Below are positions 10,971-21,235 of a DNA stretch of 64,000 bases, piece by piece (within the stretch, counting starts at the first letter, position 1; each line of letters starts with the position of its first letter). This DNA comes from Caulochytrium protostelioides. Its lineage: Eukaryota > Chytridiomycota > Caulochytriomycetes > Caulochytriales > Caulochytriaceae. The stretch is from NCBI GenBank assembly GCA_003615045.1, contig ML014113.1:124001-188000 (forward strand). The letters run 5' to 3'. Under the pieces are notes generated by a model. The model did not search any database, had not been told where the DNA came from, and saw only the letters and a program-made list of their open reading frames with translations. A program made the position numbers and the translations under genes.

Positions 10971-11240
10971 TTTCTTCCTTTCATTTCGACGACCCATTCT
11001 CCTGTTCTTTCAATTTTTTTTTTCAGTTAAGTTGGATCGCGCGTACAAGGCGTGCCCCCAGCGCTTCCGCACCGTGTTGGTCGACGAGTTCCGGACGACC
11101 CAGGTGCATGCCGAGACGAACGACGTCCTGACCACGGTGAGAACCCGGGACCCGACGAAGGGGCCGATCGCTCGCGTCCCGGGCGAGCGCTCCCGAAACT
11201 GCGCCTGCGGCCGTCAACCCGGCCCGCATGCGTGGGGCGA

Positions 11241-11351
11241 GCGCTCGCTCGACGGCGCCGACGCGGATCAACCCGACCGCGCCGACGGCCGTCCACCCGG
11301 TCCGCACGTCCCGGTCAGGCGCTCGCTCGACCGCGCCGACGCGGGTCAACC
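11241..11351 (+). repeat. duplicated 33-bp block inside Fanzor relic 2
   Basis: A 33-base block beginning GCGCTCGCTCGAC occurs at 11,241-11,273 and again at 11,319-11,351 with two mismatches, 78 bases apart. A shorter related piece lies near 11,183. The duplication sits between the RuvC-II and RuvC-III parts and coincides with the frame change of the relic. Confidence 0.8.
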
Positions 11352-11629
11352 TGCTCCGCCGTGCTCGCGCGGGTGCTTCCGCGGCCGAGCCGACGCCGGC
11401 CACCCTGGTCGGCAAGATCCGGGTGTATGCCCAGACGCATGTAGTCCTGAAACCCGGTCAACACCGGCGCCAGGGAACCGTGATTCGAGGGTTGCTGTGG
11501 TATCAAGCTACCAACGGCAAGTTCGCTAACGGCGGCCGCAATGCCACGTTGAACATCCGACGCTGCTTGGCCTTACCCGAAAGGCCGAGAGCGCTGTGCC
11601 GCAACCCGGAGCAAACCAGGTTACAGCCC

Positions 11630-11758
11630 GTGGTCGGCAAAGTTATCCGATACAGAACCGAATGCGCGTCTGCTTCGGGGGGGACCCCTGGGGGGCACCA
11701 CCGAAGATTGGTGAGCGTATTGGGTCAAGATATGGACGACCGCGTTAAACTCAATATA
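11630..11758 (+). ncRNA. candidate omega-RNA-like conserved 3-prime block, copy 2
   Basis: Partner of 3678-3806, with three mismatches in 129 bases. CTTCGG at 11,673-11,678 can pair with CCGAAG at 11,701-11,706. The same block is recognisable, more diverged, in copies 3 and 4 and partly in copy 5. It could be a guide-RNA scaffold, a transposon end or simply the youngest part of a truncated insertion; there is no expression evidence. Confidence 0.3.
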
Positions 11759-11777
11759 GTTGGATTTCGTTTGTTTG

Positions 11778-14456
11778 TTAGGAACCCGCGCCTGTGGCGG
11801 ATGCTGAGGCGGATGATAGGTTCGGCTTAGCCACAGGGTCGCGATAGGGCCGGTTTTCCTTGAGGGCGGTGCGTTTGGCTTTCGCCTTTTTGGCGACTGT
11901 CGTGCGGAGATACTGCAGGTGCTTGATCTGCTTGACCCGACGCTCGCGCATCTTTTGGACTTTGTAGATGCGCTCCTTCTCGGTCGGCGACACGCCGAGG
12001 ACTTCCCAGCCCCACCAGTCGGTGCCGTTGCGATGCGTCGACATCAGCACCTGCAGCTTCTGCCGCAGCGACTGGCCCGGGTCCGGGCAGACCTCGACGA
12101 GACGGCGCACGAGGCTCAGCTCGCCGTCTTCCGCACGATGCGTGATCTTGGTCACTGTCGACCGGATATCCTTGAAGACGATCGGCTTCAGGTAGCCCGG
12201 GTAGCGGAAGTGCTTGACCTGATCGATGGTGGCGAAGACCTGCTCGAAGTCGTCGAGGCGTGTGTAGCCGCGGACCGCAAAGATGAAATGCGTCCGCGAG
12301 TACTCGGTGTTGCGGCCCTCCGCGGCACGCAGCTCGTCGCACTCAGCCGCGGTCAGCGGATGGGCCGACTGCGGCCCATGCGCGGCCATCAGGGTCGCCT
12401 CCTTCTCGGCGTCCCATGCCTGCCAGGCCGTAATGAGGTGCTGTCCGTGCTTCAGCATCTTGGCGCGGTGGCGCACCGCGCTGTGCAGCAGCAGACCCCA
12501 CCCGGACCCGTGCTGCATCGCCGGATAGGCTTCCCAGAGGCGGACGGCCTCATCGAGCCCGGCGACATCGCTCTTCTGGGCACAGAGCAGCGCGATGCGA
12601 GCATGGAAGAGGCCCTGAGTCATGGGGAAGACGAGGGCGCCGTCCGCCGCGACGCGAGCCGGGGGCGCGCTGCGGGAGGCCACGACCGGGAGGGCCGGGT
12701 CGACGTGGCGCTGCCACAGCCGCTCCGCCTCCGCCGCCAGCTCTTGAACGGACAAGCAGTCGTCCGACACGGGCGTCCAGGGCTGCGGCGACGGCGCCGT
12801 GTCGGACGCGGCATCCGCAGGGACGAGCGCCGCTTCGGACGGCACGTCGACAGCTGACTCAGCGGCACTTGGCGGGTCCGGCGCGGACGACGGCGCTTCG
12901 TTGGCATCGCTCGATGGCGACGCGTCGGCGCGCGGGGGCGACAGGGGCGTCGCAATGGGGGCCGGCCCGGGGTGTTGGCGCTGCGCGGCGGCGAGCAGCG
13001 AGTAGCCGAGCGCGGCCTGGCGCTCCTGGTCACGCGTGATATCCTTGATGCCGCGCGCATAGCACCGCAGCAGGAGATGCAGCTGATGGACACTGAGCAG
13101 GTCGGCGGCATGCTCGCTCTGCGCCGCGCGGTTCCACAGCTGGCGGAAGCGGAAAATGTCGCCCTGGCGCGCGGCGATCCCAAAGAAGATGGCGTACAGG
13201 CTCGGCGAGGGCACATACGACGCATTCTCGCAGGCCAGGGTCTCAAAGATGGCCCAGGCCTCCTTGTAGTAGTCGTCGCGCATGCCGAAGCCGGAGAGCA
13301 GGGCGGCGAGAGTGACCTCCGTCGGGTTCACTTGTGCCTCGCCCATCTGCTGGTAGATATCCAGCGCGCGCTCGATCTCGCCGAGCTGGCCGTACGCATA
13401 GATGGCCATCGCATACAGCGCCTCGGAGGCCTGGTAGCGCTCCGTCGTCACAAAGTGAAAGAACCGTGTCGCGCGGGCATACTGCTTGGTGGTGACCAAG
13501 CACGCCAGCAGCTCTTCATAGGTCTCCCGAGCGAGCACGACCTTCGTATCGCGGGCCCGCATGTACTGCATAAAGGCGAACTCGCGCTCGCCGCGCCGCA
13601 CGAGCGACTTGATGATGGCGTGGTTGCCGGCCGCATCCGTGTCAGCCAGCGGCGGCTTGGACACGTCCGGCCGGTGCGACGCGTAGGCCTGGGGGTCGAG
13701 CCGGCGGATCAGGGCCTCGGTCTGGCCGGACTCGGCGAGCGCGTCCAGCTCCAGCGGGCGGAAGCGCTCCGCCATGTCCGCCAAATCGGCCTCCGCCACG
13801 TGCGCGTCGCGCGCCGTCTGGAGCGCCGTGGCATGCGCCTCGAGCAGGGCATCGCACTGCGCTGGCGTCATGGGCTGCGGGCCGACGAGCCACGGCAGCC
13901 GCACAGCCTCGCGGCCGACGGGGGCTTTGGAGAGGATCTCGCGCAGCGGCTGCGCGACGGCCGGCGGCAGCCGCGACAACGGCGCTTCCCACGGCCGCGC
14001 CGCAGTCGAGGCGGACGCCGCCGCGGGAGCCTCGATCGCCCGCGGGACCGTCGTCGGCGCCGTCAGCGCCGCGAACAGGAAGTCCACCGAGTCCTCGGAC
14101 GCCAGCGCGTCCGCCCCATCGGCGTCGTCATGATGGGGCTCGACATCGATCAGCGCCGACGGTGATGGCGGCCATGCTGGTGCCGTGGCGGGGCCAGCCG
14201 TGGCGGGGTCATGCGGTGAACCCAGAGACGATCCCGTGGCGGCGGCAGTGGCCGAGAAGGGACGTCGAGCCGAGGGCCAGCAGGAGGGTGAAGAGAATGC
14301 CGGGCGAGCGGTCAGGGGGGTGCGGTATGGGGCCGCCGTGGCCGCGGACGTCGCGGTGGTAGCGAGCGACAGGGTGAGACGGGTGACCTGGCGATAGGGC
14401 GGAATGGCGCCCGCGGCGAGGACGCCCGAGAGCGTCCGCAGCGCGGCGTGCCGCAT
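11778..14456 (-). CDS. pentatricopeptide-repeat (PPR) protein, mitochondrial
   Basis: An 892-residue single-exon protein. The first 75 residues are rich in Arg, Ala, Ser and Thr with almost no acidic residues, a typical mitochondrial presequence. Helical PPR-like pairs cover about residues 270-460, for example AIIKSLVRRGEREFAFMQYM and YAMAIYAYGQLGEIERALDI, followed by NPTEVTLAALLSGF. A Ser/Ala/Pro-rich linker follows, then more helical repeats. The last 60 residues are strongly basic (KMRERRVKQIKHLQYL and KKAKAKRT), as in RNA- or ribosome-binding tails. PPR proteins bind organellar RNA and act in processing, stability or translation. Its neighbour at 14,999-18,727 is in the same orientation and of similar type. 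The specific orthologue (Ccm1, Dmr1, Aep-type and others) is not determined. Confidence 0.75.
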   Translation of the reverse strand: MRHAALRTLSGVLAAGAIPPYRQVTRLTLSLATTATSAATAAPYRTPLTARPAFSSPSCWPSARRPFSATAAATGSSLGSPHDPATAGPATAPAWPPSPSALIDVEPHHDDADGADALASEDSVDFLFAALTAPTTVPRAIEAPAAASASTAARPWEAPLSRLPPAVAQPLREILSKAPVGREAVRLPWLVGPQPMTPAQCDALLEAHATALQTARDAHVAEADLADMAERFRPLELDALAESGQTEALIRRLDPQAYASHRPDVSKPPLADTDAAGNHAIIKSLVRRGEREFAFMQYMRARDTKVVLARETYEELLACLVTTKQYARATRFFHFVTTERYQASEALYAMAIYAYGQLGEIERALDIYQQMGEAQVNPTEVTLAALLSGFGMRDDYYKEAWAIFETLACENASYVPSPSLYAIFFGIAARQGDIFRFRQLWNRAAQSEHAADLLSVHQLHLLLRCYARGIKDITRDQERQAALGYSLLAAAQRQHPGPAPIATPLSPPRADASPSSDANEAPSSAPDPPSAAESAVDVPSEAALVPADAASDTAPSPQPWTPVSDDCLSVQELAAEAERLWQRHVDPALPVVASRSAPPARVAADGALVFPMTQGLFHARIALLCAQKSDVAGLDEAVRLWEAYPAMQHGSGWGLLLHSAVRHRAKMLKHGQHLITAWQAWDAEKEATLMAAHGPQSAHPLTAAECDELRAAEGRNTEYSRTHFIFAVRGYTRLDDFEQVFATIDQVKHFRYPGYLKPIVFKDIRSTVTKITHRAEDGELSLVRRLVEVCPDPGQSLRQKLQVLMSTHRNGTDWWGWEVLGVSPTEKERIYKVQKMRERRVKQIKHLQYLRTTVAKKAKAKRTALKENRPYRDPVAKPNLSSASASATGAGS

Positions 14457-14998
14457 CCTCAGGCTGAGCCCTCGCGCACCGCAAGCGTCCCTAGCGGAAG
14501 AACGCGATGGGCGAGCGGTGGAGAAGACGATGAACAGCGGTGGTGGGGTCGAGCGGCAATGAGCAGCGGGTGAGGTCTTCGAACGTAACGGTTCGATGGG
14601 CAGCGATCAGAGGATGCAGGACATCGCGCCATCGCCTGTGATCTCTGCGCTGAATGAAGACCACCATCTTGTGGGCGGTTGGCCGATCAAACGCTCGTTT
14701 AAGGGTGACGCAACTCACCGGTCGCACATGTTGTGTGGCCTTGCTGGCGATATAACCAACGAGCGACCTGTGACGGCCGTGGTGGCGATGGCGCTCGGGG
14801 TCCACATTATCGTGATGACGCCGGGAGGTGAAAAGGGGAAAGGAAAAAGTCCGCAGCCCCCTGATATCGAACTTGGAATCGAAACTCCGCCGCGCCTTGC
14901 GCATGGCCGATCCATCGAGAAAGGGTGATATGTACGATATTAGCGTTACCGAATCTCTATGGGGAGTAAAAGATACATACGGCGCCAACCGTGGTATT
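14457..14998. other. intergenic, promoter region of the PPR gene
   Basis: About 540 bases between two minus-strand genes. It is AT-richer than the coding neighbours and should contain the promoter of the 892-residue PPR gene and the 3-prime UTR of the gene to its right. No clear TATA box or other motif was found. Confidence 0.5.
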
Positions 14999-17900
14999 CT
15001 AGCGGATCGGCCCGCCAAATGCCCGTTCGTCATCAGCGACGAGGCGCTGCAACGACACCCTCAGGCCCTTGGGCAGCAGGTCTGCATCAGCCGGCATTTC
15101 ATACGGCGCGGCGGACGGCCCCGCATGGGTGGCCGAGAATGATGCATTGGTGAGGAGCTCATGCGCCATCGCGCGCGCGGCCGGCTCCCCGTCGGCGTCC
15201 AAGCGCTTGCCATAGCCCGCATACAACCGCCGCACCAGGTGGCTTGTGCAGCGCAGCCGCATCGCGACCGCGCAGCGGACGAGATCCTCCATGAGGGCCA
15301 GGTCTACCTGCGTCGAGGCATACTGCATCAATCGTACCGCGAGGGCGGACGACATCTGGGGCGGCGGCGCGCCTGCAGGCGCTTGGCCGAGCGCGTAGTG
15401 GCGGCCGCCGACGGCCACGCGCGCCCCGGTTCCCGCGGGCGGGACCACGTACGCGGCGCCATGCTGCGTGATGGACCTGCTCGGCGCCAACGCGGCCTGC
15501 GCGTCGGCCTCAGCACCGCTGGGCACGAGGTACGTGTAAAAGAACTGCTTCAGCGCATGGGTCTCACCGTAGTGGATCAAGCAGCGCACGACGTGAAAGT
15601 ACGAGCGCTGGTCGGGGAAAGCCAGCCTGTCGCGGCGGGGGTCGCCGGCGCCTGCACGCGCGGGTGAGTGTGGCAGGACCACCACGGTGTGCATCAGCGT
15701 GGTCCACGCCGCCTTCAGAAGCGCGAGGTTGCCAAAGACGGCAAGCGCGTCGAGTAAGGCGTTGCCGACCGTGTGCCGTGCCACGCGCGGCGCGTGCAGC
15801 GGTTGCGGGTCGGCTGTCGTTGCGGACGGGACGCAGCGCTCGTCCGTCCGCACAGGCCTTTCAGCATCGCACACGACCGTGACCGCCGACGGTTTCCGCG
15901 TTGCCGGTGTCGCCGTGGCCTCCGTGGCCTCCGTGGTCGTCGCGTCCGACGCTGCCGTCGCCGCCGCATGGGCCGGGTCAAGCAGCGGCACGCCGGTGAT
16001 CACCCCGCCGCGAACATCGTGCAGCAGGAGTTCCACAGCCGCCCAGTTGCCCTGCGCCACGTGAACGCGCATGCGCGCATCCAGATCGAACGGTGCGACG
16101 GGACGCGGCTGGTAGAGGTGGTCAATGATCGCATGGAGCAGCTTCTGGAACCGCGGGACGAGGATGTGGTTCTCGAGTAGGGCGATGATCGTATACCAGT
16201 GGCGGGTGTCGCTGACCGCGCCGGCGGCCGCCGCGGCGTGCTCGCGGGCCATCTGGGGGCGCAGCCACTGCGTCACAAACGCGTCGAACGCGGCCTCCTT
16301 GCTGTACGCAATGTGGCTCTTGCATAGCGGGACGGCATACTCGCCCCAGGTGAGCCTGACTGTGGGGAACCGAGCTTCCAGGGCCGTGAACGCCGCAGCG
16401 ATGTCCTCGGGCTTCCAGTGCCACGCTTTCCTCAGGATGGCGCGATACAAATGCTGGCAATGCGTAGCGGGCGACGGCCGCCGCGCCACGGGCACGGCGG
16501 ACGCTCCCGGGGGCACATTGGGGTCGGTCATCGCGAACACCACATCGGCAGCGGCATCAACATCGACACCGACATCGACATCGACATCGGCACCGCTGAG
16601 GCCACGAGCCATGTGTCCATTCATGGCGGACGATGCGACGGGCGGCGCGCTTTTGCCCAATAGCGGTGGTTCCTCGTAGTCGAACGCGGCAAAGAGCTTC
16701 TTCAGCCAGTGGGTGGCGGTGGCCGACAGGAGCGGGGTCGCGGCCGGCGACGCCGCAGCGGCCTGCCAGAGGCAAGCGCCGAGGTAGAGCGCGTAGTGGC
16801 GGCGGCAGGCCTGGGCCAAGTGGTCCAGCACGGCGGGATCCGTGCTTTGGAGCAGCGCGGCACGGTGGTGGGTCCAGATCAGGGTCAGCACTTGCCGCGG
16901 CGCGCGGAGAGAGTGCGTCTGGAAGTAGTCGAAGGGGGGTATCGACGGCGTCGGCGCCAGCTCCGATGCGGATGCCAGTGCGGATGCGGATGGCGATGAC
17001 GCAGCAGAGGCTTCGGCCGTTGATGACGCCGTCGCCGTCGCTGCCGCCGCAGGGTCGTCGGGTGCTTCAAGCGTCTGAAACGCGGGCGACGCGGATTGCG
17101 AGAGGGCCGGTGCAGTGATGAGCGCTTCGAACGCACACTCGAAGGCGCGGTTTTTCTCGCCGACCGAGGCCTGGATGGCGGGCGAGCGGCGCAACTGGGC
17201 CAAGGCTCGGTGATAGGGCGGCAGCTTGGGGCGGGGCCACAGGGCCAGCGTCTGCAGCAGACAAGCGAGCGTGGGCGGCTGCCACGGCGGGGGATGGCTC
17301 GCAGAGGCCGGGGACTGCTCCCACGCGGCCATCACGGCCCGAAAAAAGCGCAGCGGCAGCCGGGTCTGGCGCTGCACGAGCAGGAGGTGGAGATAGCCAT
17401 CATACAGCGGCGCGAGCTTCGGGTCATAGAGTGACGCCGCTGGGGATGCCGACATCGACGGAGCTGTCGGCATCAATGGCGAGGGTGACGAGGAGAGCGC
17501 CACGTCGTTCTCGGCTGATGTGGAGGGGCATCTCGGTCTCTCCAAAAGGCGGATGATCGTCGGTGTCAGGGTGGTGGAGCCGGCGATCAGGCTAGCGCGT
17601 AGCAGCGACTGCTGATGGGCGATCGGGTCCAAGGGATCCTTGATACTCTTCGAGAGCGACGGCGACGATGGCGACGACGGCGGCCGCCTTGCGAACCGAT
17701 GCGCAGCGGGAGAACCGGTCCGCGGGCTGAGATCCGACGGGACGCCCTGCTCGAGCGACAAAACGCTGTCGCCTGGGGTCTGCTGCCCTTCGTGGCGCGG
17801 GTGCGGCGGCGCCCCTGTGCGGCGCTGCGCAAGCATCCCGTGGAGACGCGCGAGCTTGCCGAGCTGGCCGTCGGCGGCGAGGCGGGCCGCATAGATGGCA

Positions 17901-18727
17901 TACGCGGAGGCCGGTGGGTCCGTGCCCGTCGTGAACCGCCAGTCGTCCAGCAAGCGCTCCACGTCGACGGCCGTCGGACTCAGCCGCAGCAGGTGCGCCC
18001 AGCACGCCGGCGGCCACTTCGCGGCGAGGAACGCCGGCGCGGCGCGCTCGCCGCTGATCGGCGGCCAATACGGCAGCGGCTGCGTCATGAGGCGGCGCAG
18101 CGTATGCCAGTCAGACGGCGTCGCGGCGCGCTGCGCCAACGTCGTCAGGTGCTGCGGCGTGAGTCGCGCGCGCTCGGCCGCTGAGAGCCGCAGGAGCCGC
18201 GCATAGCACGTGGCGAACGCGGCCTGCGTCGCGAGCGCCGTTTCCCACGCCGCGAACGCGGTCGTCGAGGCCAGTGACGGGATCGGCCGATCGGACACGC
18301 GGTCCAGGGTATACTCGGCGTGCAGCAGCGCCATGTCCGCCCCGTCGCCGCTGGTCTCGCAGGCGTCCGCGCGGGGCTCGCTCGCGGGCTGCGCGTACGC
18401 GCAGGCGAGCTGCCCGAGGAGGAACGACGAGCCGATGGGAATGAGAACTTCCGACAGCGTCAGCGGGCGCCGGACACGGCCACCGCGAGCCGCTGCGAGG
18501 GCCGCCGCCGACGGCGGCGGCGGCGGCGGCTGCCAGCGCGGCAGGATCAGGTGCGATGCGAACCGACGGCCGATGGCGCGGCTCGTCACCACGAAGCCGC
18601 CGTCATCGTGGAGGCCGGCGCCGTCCAGGAGCCCATGGCTGCGGCTGCGGCTGCGGCTGCGGCAGGCGGCACATGGCGGCGGCGGCGCCGTGATCACCCG
18701 AGGCCGCCGGAGCCATCGCCAGCCCAT
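14999..18727 (-). CDS. large PPR-like helical-repeat protein, probably mitochondrial
   Basis: A 1,242-residue single-exon protein that I do not recognise as a named orthologue. The N-terminus is basic (MGWRWLRRPRV, then an Arg-Ser run and RAIGRRFASHL) and could be a mitochondrial presequence. Much of the body consists of alpha-helical pairs of PPR or TPR type, such as HLYRAILRKAWHWKPEDIAA, LLDALAVFGNLALLKAAW and YFHVVRCLIHYGETHALKQF, separated by Ala/Ser/Pro-rich low-complexity linkers. A (DV)n stretch encoded by a short hexamer repeat lies near 16,560-16,590. Length and layout resemble Pet309/LRPPRC-like or Mss51-pathway translation factors, but that is only a suggestion. It lies about 540 bases upstream of the other PPR gene, in the same orientation, which may reflect an old tandem duplication. 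Confidence 0.6.
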   Translation of the reverse strand: MGWRWLRRPRVITAPPPPCAACRSRSRSRSHGLLDGAGLHDDGGFVVTSRAIGRRFASHLILPRWQPPPPPPSAAALAAARGGRVRRPLTLSEVLIPIGSSFLLGQLACAYAQPASEPRADACETSGDGADMALLHAEYTLDRVSDRPIPSLASTTAFAAWETALATQAAFATCYARLLRLSAAERARLTPQHLTTLAQRAATPSDWHTLRRLMTQPLPYWPPISGERAAPAFLAAKWPPACWAHLLRLSPTAVDVERLLDDWRFTTGTDPPASAYAIYAARLAADGQLGKLARLHGMLAQRRTGAPPHPRHEGQQTPGDSVLSLEQGVPSDLSPRTGSPAAHRFARRPPSSPSSPSLSKSIKDPLDPIAHQQSLLRASLIAGSTTLTPTIIRLLERPRCPSTSAENDVALSSSPSPLMPTAPSMSASPAASLYDPKLAPLYDGYLHLLLVQRQTRLPLRFFRAVMAAWEQSPASASHPPPWQPPTLACLLQTLALWPRPKLPPYHRALAQLRRSPAIQASVGEKNRAFECAFEALITAPALSQSASPAFQTLEAPDDPAAAATATASSTAEASAASSPSASALASASELAPTPSIPPFDYFQTHSLRAPRQVLTLIWTHHRAALLQSTDPAVLDHLAQACRRHYALYLGACLWQAAAASPAATPLLSATATHWLKKLFAAFDYEEPPLLGKSAPPVASSAMNGHMARGLSGADVDVDVGVDVDAAADVVFAMTDPNVPPGASAVPVARRPSPATHCQHLYRAILRKAWHWKPEDIAAAFTALEARFPTVRLTWGEYAVPLCKSHIAYSKEAAFDAFVTQWLRPQMAREHAAAAAGAVSDTRHWYTIIALLENHILVPRFQKLLHAIIDHLYQPRPVAPFDLDARMRVHVAQGNWAAVELLLHDVRGGVITGVPLLDPAHAAATAASDATTTEATEATATPATRKPSAVTVVCDAERPVRTDERCVPSATTADPQPLHAPRVARHTVGNALLDALAVFGNLALLKAAWTTLMHTVVVLPHSPARAGAGDPRRDRLAFPDQRSYFHVVRCLIHYGETHALKQFFYTYLVPSGAEADAQAALAPSRSITQHGAAYVVPPAGTGARVAVGGRHYALGQAPAGAPPPQMSSALAVRLMQYASTQVDLALMEDLVRCAVAMRLRCTSHLVRRLYAGYGKRLDADGEPAARAMAHELLTNASFSATHAGPSAAPYEMPADADLLPKGLRVSLQRLVADDERAFGGPIR

Positions 18728-21235
18728 CCTTCCAGGCCCGGGCTCGGCGCGCGGCTAGGCCGCGGCGCGGCGGCGGTCCGCGGTGCCGGTGCCGGTGCCG
18801 GTGCCGGTGCCGGCCGCCGCGCCGCCGTCAACGACGGATGCAGCGACGGGGCGGCCGCATCCACGGGAGGAGCGCTGTCGCGAGGCGGTGGCGCGTCGGA
18901 CAGCGGCGGTTCCCAGCGAGCGCGCGCGTGCCGCACCCCAACCGTCAGGATGGAGAGACCACGCGGATCGCGGCGACAAAGGCCGCTGCGGGGGGAGATG
19001 AAGACGTCAACGGGTGCGGTCGAATTTGGAAAAGTCGTTGGGACGTGGATGTCGGTCGACGGGAACTCCGAGAACTGCTGGACGGCGCGGCGCTTCGCAG
19101 CAGACGAGCTGTGGAGTCGGTAATGGACGAGAGCGTCGACCGCGCGGCGCGATGGTATCGACGGACAGGAGCGGCGAACGGATGGCGCGCAGCGAGCGAG
19201 GGAGGAGGCGGAGGCCAGGATGCGGCAGAGAGGTCGCCGTCGTCTGTCAGAGCCCGCAAGGCTGCGCCTGTCGTCGGAGACCGCAGGGCGGAGCCGCGGA
19301 CGCGACCACGTGGCGGCATCGGCTCCTGCGGCCGTGTGCCGGTATCAGCAAAACGGGTCCGCCTCGGCGCTGCGAATAAGCCGACGCTGCCGGTCGCGGC
19401 GTGGTCGCCAGGGCCGAAGACGCGGCGGCCGGCGCGCCGAGCGTGACGGCGCAGGGCGTGGCGATGTGGCGCAGACCCGACGGGGCCTGGCGCATGCCGC
19501 CAGCTCCGACACCACGCCCAAACATCGCTGGCCCAGCGCAGGCCTTCCATGCCTTCGTAGGATCGCCGACAGCACCCAGACAGCACGCGCAGGCCTGCGG
19601 CGAGGACGTCCGCTGAGCGCGCGGCAGCGATCGTGCCGCCGCCTCGATGCGCGGATCATCCGCTCCCGCCCGCGAGGACCGTCCGGGGGTGTTCGGCGCG
19701 CCCTCGCCCTCCAATCACCACGGCCACGCGGACCCTCGCGGCGTTGGCTCTGGACCGCGTGAGTCGCGGGTGGTTGGCGACAGGGGTCGCAGGTATCCGC
19801 ACGCCGTTCCGTTGCCGGCGCCGTGGGCGGCAGCCGTCGCCGTCATGCGTCCTGCGACGATGTCATGCGGGCCGCCGGCCGCTCCTGCGGCTCGGTCCTG
19901 CGGCGCGCGCAGGATAAGGCCGCCGGCGCCAACTCGACCGACGCGTGGCCTGCTGCCGCCGTCGCCCTCGCGCCGGCTGGGCCGCACGCCCCGTCGCGAC
20001 GGCGGCCGCCGTCGCGCAGCAGCACGGCGTCCTCGCCCCGGCCTTGGCGCCCCCAACGCACGGCACACGTCGGTGCCGTCGACGCCGCGGTGGTCGGCCG
20101 CGGACGGCGGCCGTTGAGGCCGTTGAGGCCGCGCAGACGCCGCGCCGCTCGGTCGAGTGGGTCCGTCGTGCGCGGCTCGCCGTTGCTGGGCACGGCCGAG
20201 CGAGCGCGAGATGGGCGCTCTCGGCGCGTCGCCGCCGCCGCCTCGGGCCGTCTCCTGGCGGCCGGGTCGGGCAGCTTCCACGTGCCGTGGCGGCTCCGTC
20301 GCGACGCCGACGGCGCGACCCACGTGCGGCCTGCAGCACAAGTAAAGAAGCCGTGGCTGGCGGTCGTCGAGGCGGCGGCGTAATGACGCGTCGCGGCTCG
20401 GTCTCTGGCTGGCCCGGGCGCCGTGAAGCGTCGACGCTCGTTGAAGGACACCCTCGCCGCATCCGCATCTGCGATATCCGTCACGCGCTCGCCATCTCTC
20501 CGAAAGCCGGCCGATGGTCTCTGCTGCAGCGCCACGTCTCTTTCTCTCGGTACGACGACCGCCTGACCTGACGTGGTCTTTCAAGTCCCTCTCGCGAGCC
20601 GTCGCATGCGACGCCGTCTCGGACGACACCGACGCCGTACCACGCTGCTGGCGCTCTTGACGCCCCAGCACGACGGCCGCTCCCCCTTGCCCCATCCACG
20701 CGGCGGCCGCGCCCAGGATTCGCCCACGCGCATGCATCGAGTCACCCGCCAACCCAAAACTCCGCTGCGTCGACGGTTTCACATCGTGCTCCACGTGCTC
20801 TCGGCCACGTCGTCAGCCCGTGATCGTCGGTTCTGAAGGGCGAGCGCCACGCGCCGGGGCGCCTGGTAGCCACGTGGCATCGGGTCGGCCGACACGTGCG
20901 CCTGCCTCTCCGGCCGGTCGCGTCCCTTCACGGCGTCCCTTCGCGGCGCGCCCGCGGGCACCATCCGGGAGAGCGGCGGCGTCGGCTCCGTTGACCGTTG
21001 CCCTGCGCAGCCCGTCCGGAAGCGTGGCCATCGACGCGCGCGCACGCTTGTGCCAGCACGGCCCACGCGCGGCAGAGACCGCACGGCGCGCCGCGCCGTT
21101 GCCCGCCTCTCGCCGCCACGGCCCTGGCGCTCCGTCCCTCCGTCCGTCCGTCCCCTCCCGCGCGTCGCGCCTGCGCTGAGGCGGGGCGAGGCGTGAGGTC
21201 GGCTTCCCTCGCGCCGCGCGGCATCGGTGTCCACC
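18728..21235. other. 2.5-kb GC-rich divergent intergenic region
   Basis: It separates the divergent PPR-like gene (minus) and the ankyrin gene (plus). It is extremely GC-rich, and all six frames contain long open stretches (up to 359 residues) whose translations are Arg/Ala/Gly/Pro-rich without domains. I see no supported gene. Near 18,783-18,812 there is a GGTGCC hexamer repeat. It presumably carries the promoters of both flanking genes and a CpG-rich island. Confidence 0.5.

Larger units (their letters stand above)
11031..11758 (+). pseudogene. Fanzor (eukaryotic TnpB-like) nuclease relic, copy 2
   Basis: It starts abruptly after a T10 tract (11,014-11,023). One frame reads AYKACPQRF, then LVDEFRTTQVHAETNDVL, so the RuvC-II glutamate is kept. 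Between about 11,160 and 11,400 lies a GC-rich insertion containing a duplicated block, after which the homology continues in another frame: RVYAQTHVVLKPGQ, RGLLWYQATNG, then NGGRNATLNIRRCLALPER. The RuvC-III NRD motif is destroyed (GGR in its place). The Cys pairs expected of the Fanzor zinc-binding loop are absent, as in copies 1, 3 and 4. The relic ends 20 bases before the stop codon of the PPR gene on the other strand. It is not functional as a protein. The assignment rests on the order and spacing of the motifs. Confidence 0.72.

Noticed and set aside
19715-20794. 359-residue minus-strand frame in the divergent region
   Set aside because: All six frames are open there and the composition reflects GC content only.
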